From: Bacteroidia bacterium
Lineage (GTDB): Bacteria; Bacteroidota; Bacteroidia; Bacteroidales; Prolixibacteraceae
Direction of reading: 5' to 3'
Length of the DNA: 8,947 nt
NCBI GenBank assembly: GCA_025358395.1
Contig: JANYJT010000263.1
Span: 1-8,947 of the forward strand
Shown: piece by piece, positions 8,196 to 8,947 of the stretch
Numbering within the stretch: position 1 is the first letter of the stretch
Layout of the letters: every line of letters starts with the position of its first letter
Program-made: the position numbers and the translations under genes
The notes under the pieces: model-generated
Database searches by the model: none
What the model was told of the DNA's origin: nothing
The model's input: only the letters and a program-made list of their open reading frames with translations

Positions 8196-8947
8196 ATGAG
8201 ACACAAAATACTTTTTTTTGTATGACTGTGTCTTTTGGCTGGCACGTCACAGGCTCAGACTCTATGGGTGGTGCCGGCTGATCGCAATGCAAAATTTAGT
8301 ACAGCGGCTTTTACAGAGCAGAACCGGATTTCAGGAATGAACCTCTATCAGACCAACTGCAAATCCTGCCACGGTGATCCCGGTAAAAATAACGTAATCA
8401 AGTTGGTGACTCCCCCGCCTGATCCAGCAACGACCCAATTGCAGCAAAATACAGATGGCGCCCTTCATTTTAAAATCAGTGAAGGGCGGGGCGCAATGCC
8501 TGCTTTCAAAAATGTTTTGAGCTCAGCCGATGTATGGAACCTCATTGCCTTCCTCCGAAGTTTCAACAGTGATTACAAACAGCAACTTGCTGTTCAGCCT
8601 GCTTTCGGTGTTGAGGTTTTCGACAAAGTAGATCTTAAGCTGATGACTGATCCTCCCTCCCGTACCGTAGTTGCTTTGCTGACAGGGGTAAAGGGATCAT
8701 TGGTCAAGCCGATTGCCGGACTCGAAATTAAGCTTTTTGTCAAACGTTATTTTGGAAATTTAGTTGTTGACAAGCCTGTGATTACCAACACAGAAGGAAA
8801 GGCATCATTTGCTTATCCAAAAGATATTCCGGGAGATGCGTCAGGCAATGTTTCATTACTGGCTCAGCTTACCAATGAAGAGTTCTTCGGATTGGTTAAA
8901 ACAGAATCAGTGATCTCTATTGGTATTCCGACCAACCGTCCGCCCCT
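8196..8947 (+). CDS. Periplasmic monoheme cytochrome c with C-terminal beta-rich domain; in-frame TGA in signal peptide; 3' partial
   Basis: The frame from the ATG at 8196 reads MRHKILFFV, then TGA (8223-8225), then LCLLAGTSQA followed by QTLWVVPADR. That is a normal Sec signal peptide with an A-x-A-type cleavage site, interrupted in its hydrophobic core by one stop codon. After the stop the frame is open to the window edge, about 240 codons. The heme c site is C55-K-S-C58-H59 (8358-8372) and the likely axial Met is M101 in GRGAMPAF, so this is a class I monoheme domain over about 45-122 (ending in the helix DVWNLIAFLRSF). From about residue 156 (RTVVALLTGVKG) the sequence looks like a beta-sandwich, Ig-like or transthyretin-like domain. 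It ends at the edge in PTNRPP. It probably accepts electrons from the upstream NrfD subunit. It may be an inactivated gene, a sequencing error or a read-through gene. Without read-through the first downstream ATG is 8337, which lacks a signal peptide. Confidence 0.82.
8223..8225 (+). other. In-frame TGA within the cytochrome c signal peptide
   Basis: The TGA follows GTA and precedes CTG in the cytochrome c frame. A single base change would restore a hydrophobic codon (for example TTA, Leu). An 8-T run (8212-8219) lies just upstream, but a 1- or 2-base indel there would break the frame joining the start and the heme domain, so the stop is not explained by homopolymer miscounting. The context TGA-C is known to be a weak stop. 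Confidence 0.85.

Noticed and set aside
8211..8220. Indel in the T-run as the cause of the broken cytochrome c frame
   Set aside because: The start codon and the heme domain are already in the same frame; a 1- or 2-base indel would separate them. The defect is one stop codon.
8223..8225. Genome-wide reassignment of UGA to an amino acid (none of the four complete genes ends in TGA)
   Set aside because: Those genes contain no other in-frame TGA and the Trp codons I looked at are TGG. Four stops are too few to show TGA avoidance. A selenocysteine inside a signal peptide makes no sense.

Overview
The window most likely comes from a member of the Bacteroidota. This is inferred from a promoter matching the Bacteroidota -7/-33 consensus ahead of the M13 peptidase gene, from the absence of Shine-Dalgarno sequences ahead of the starts, and from the protein types present (a lipoprotein M13 peptidase, a roughly 980-residue FAD/Fe-S fusion and an ActC-like NrfD protein). 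No rRNA, tRNA, CRISPR array, transposase or phage gene was seen, and it reads as ordinary chromosome.

Layout. Positions 1-1374 (+) are a Xaa-Pro aminopeptidase (M24B) whose first few codons lie left of the window. Positions 1375-1607 are a spacer with a 9-bp tandem repeat and a good promoter. Positions 1608-3644 (+) encode a secreted M13 (neprilysin/PepO-type) zinc metallopeptidase with a lipobox. Positions 3677-6619 (-) encode a large FAD-linked D-2-hydroxyacid dehydrogenase fused to a 4Fe-4S and CCG-domain module (YdiJ-like), convergent with the peptidase. Between those two stop codons is a perfect 32-bp inverted repeat with a 5-nt loop. It contains a bidirectional terminator but runs on into the coding sequence of both genes. 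Positions 6620-6827 are an AT-rich divergent control region. From 6828 (+) begins a respiratory operon: a ten-helix NrfD/ActC-like quinol-interacting membrane protein (6828-8177), then 18 nt later a periplasmic monoheme cytochrome c with a C-terminal beta-rich domain (8196 to the window edge, incomplete).

Function. The first two genes are metallopeptidases acting in different compartments: PepP in the cytoplasm and the M13 enzyme as a cell-envelope lipoprotein. The FAD/Fe-S protein probably oxidises a D-2-hydroxyacid and passes electrons towards the quinone pool. The NrfD and cytochrome c pair would take electrons from quinol to periplasmic acceptors, as in alternative complex III, but no ActA- or ActB-like partner lies upstream of NrfD.

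Most notable observations: (1) the 32-bp perfect palindrome that supplies the 3' ends of two unrelated convergent genes in two reading frames; (2) an in-frame TGA in the middle of the cytochrome c signal peptide, with an intact reading frame on both sides; (3) an NrfD-cytochrome c operon that lacks the usual Fe-S/molybdopterin-like subunit upstream; (4) back-to-back -7-like promoter elements sharing the palindrome TTTGCAAA.
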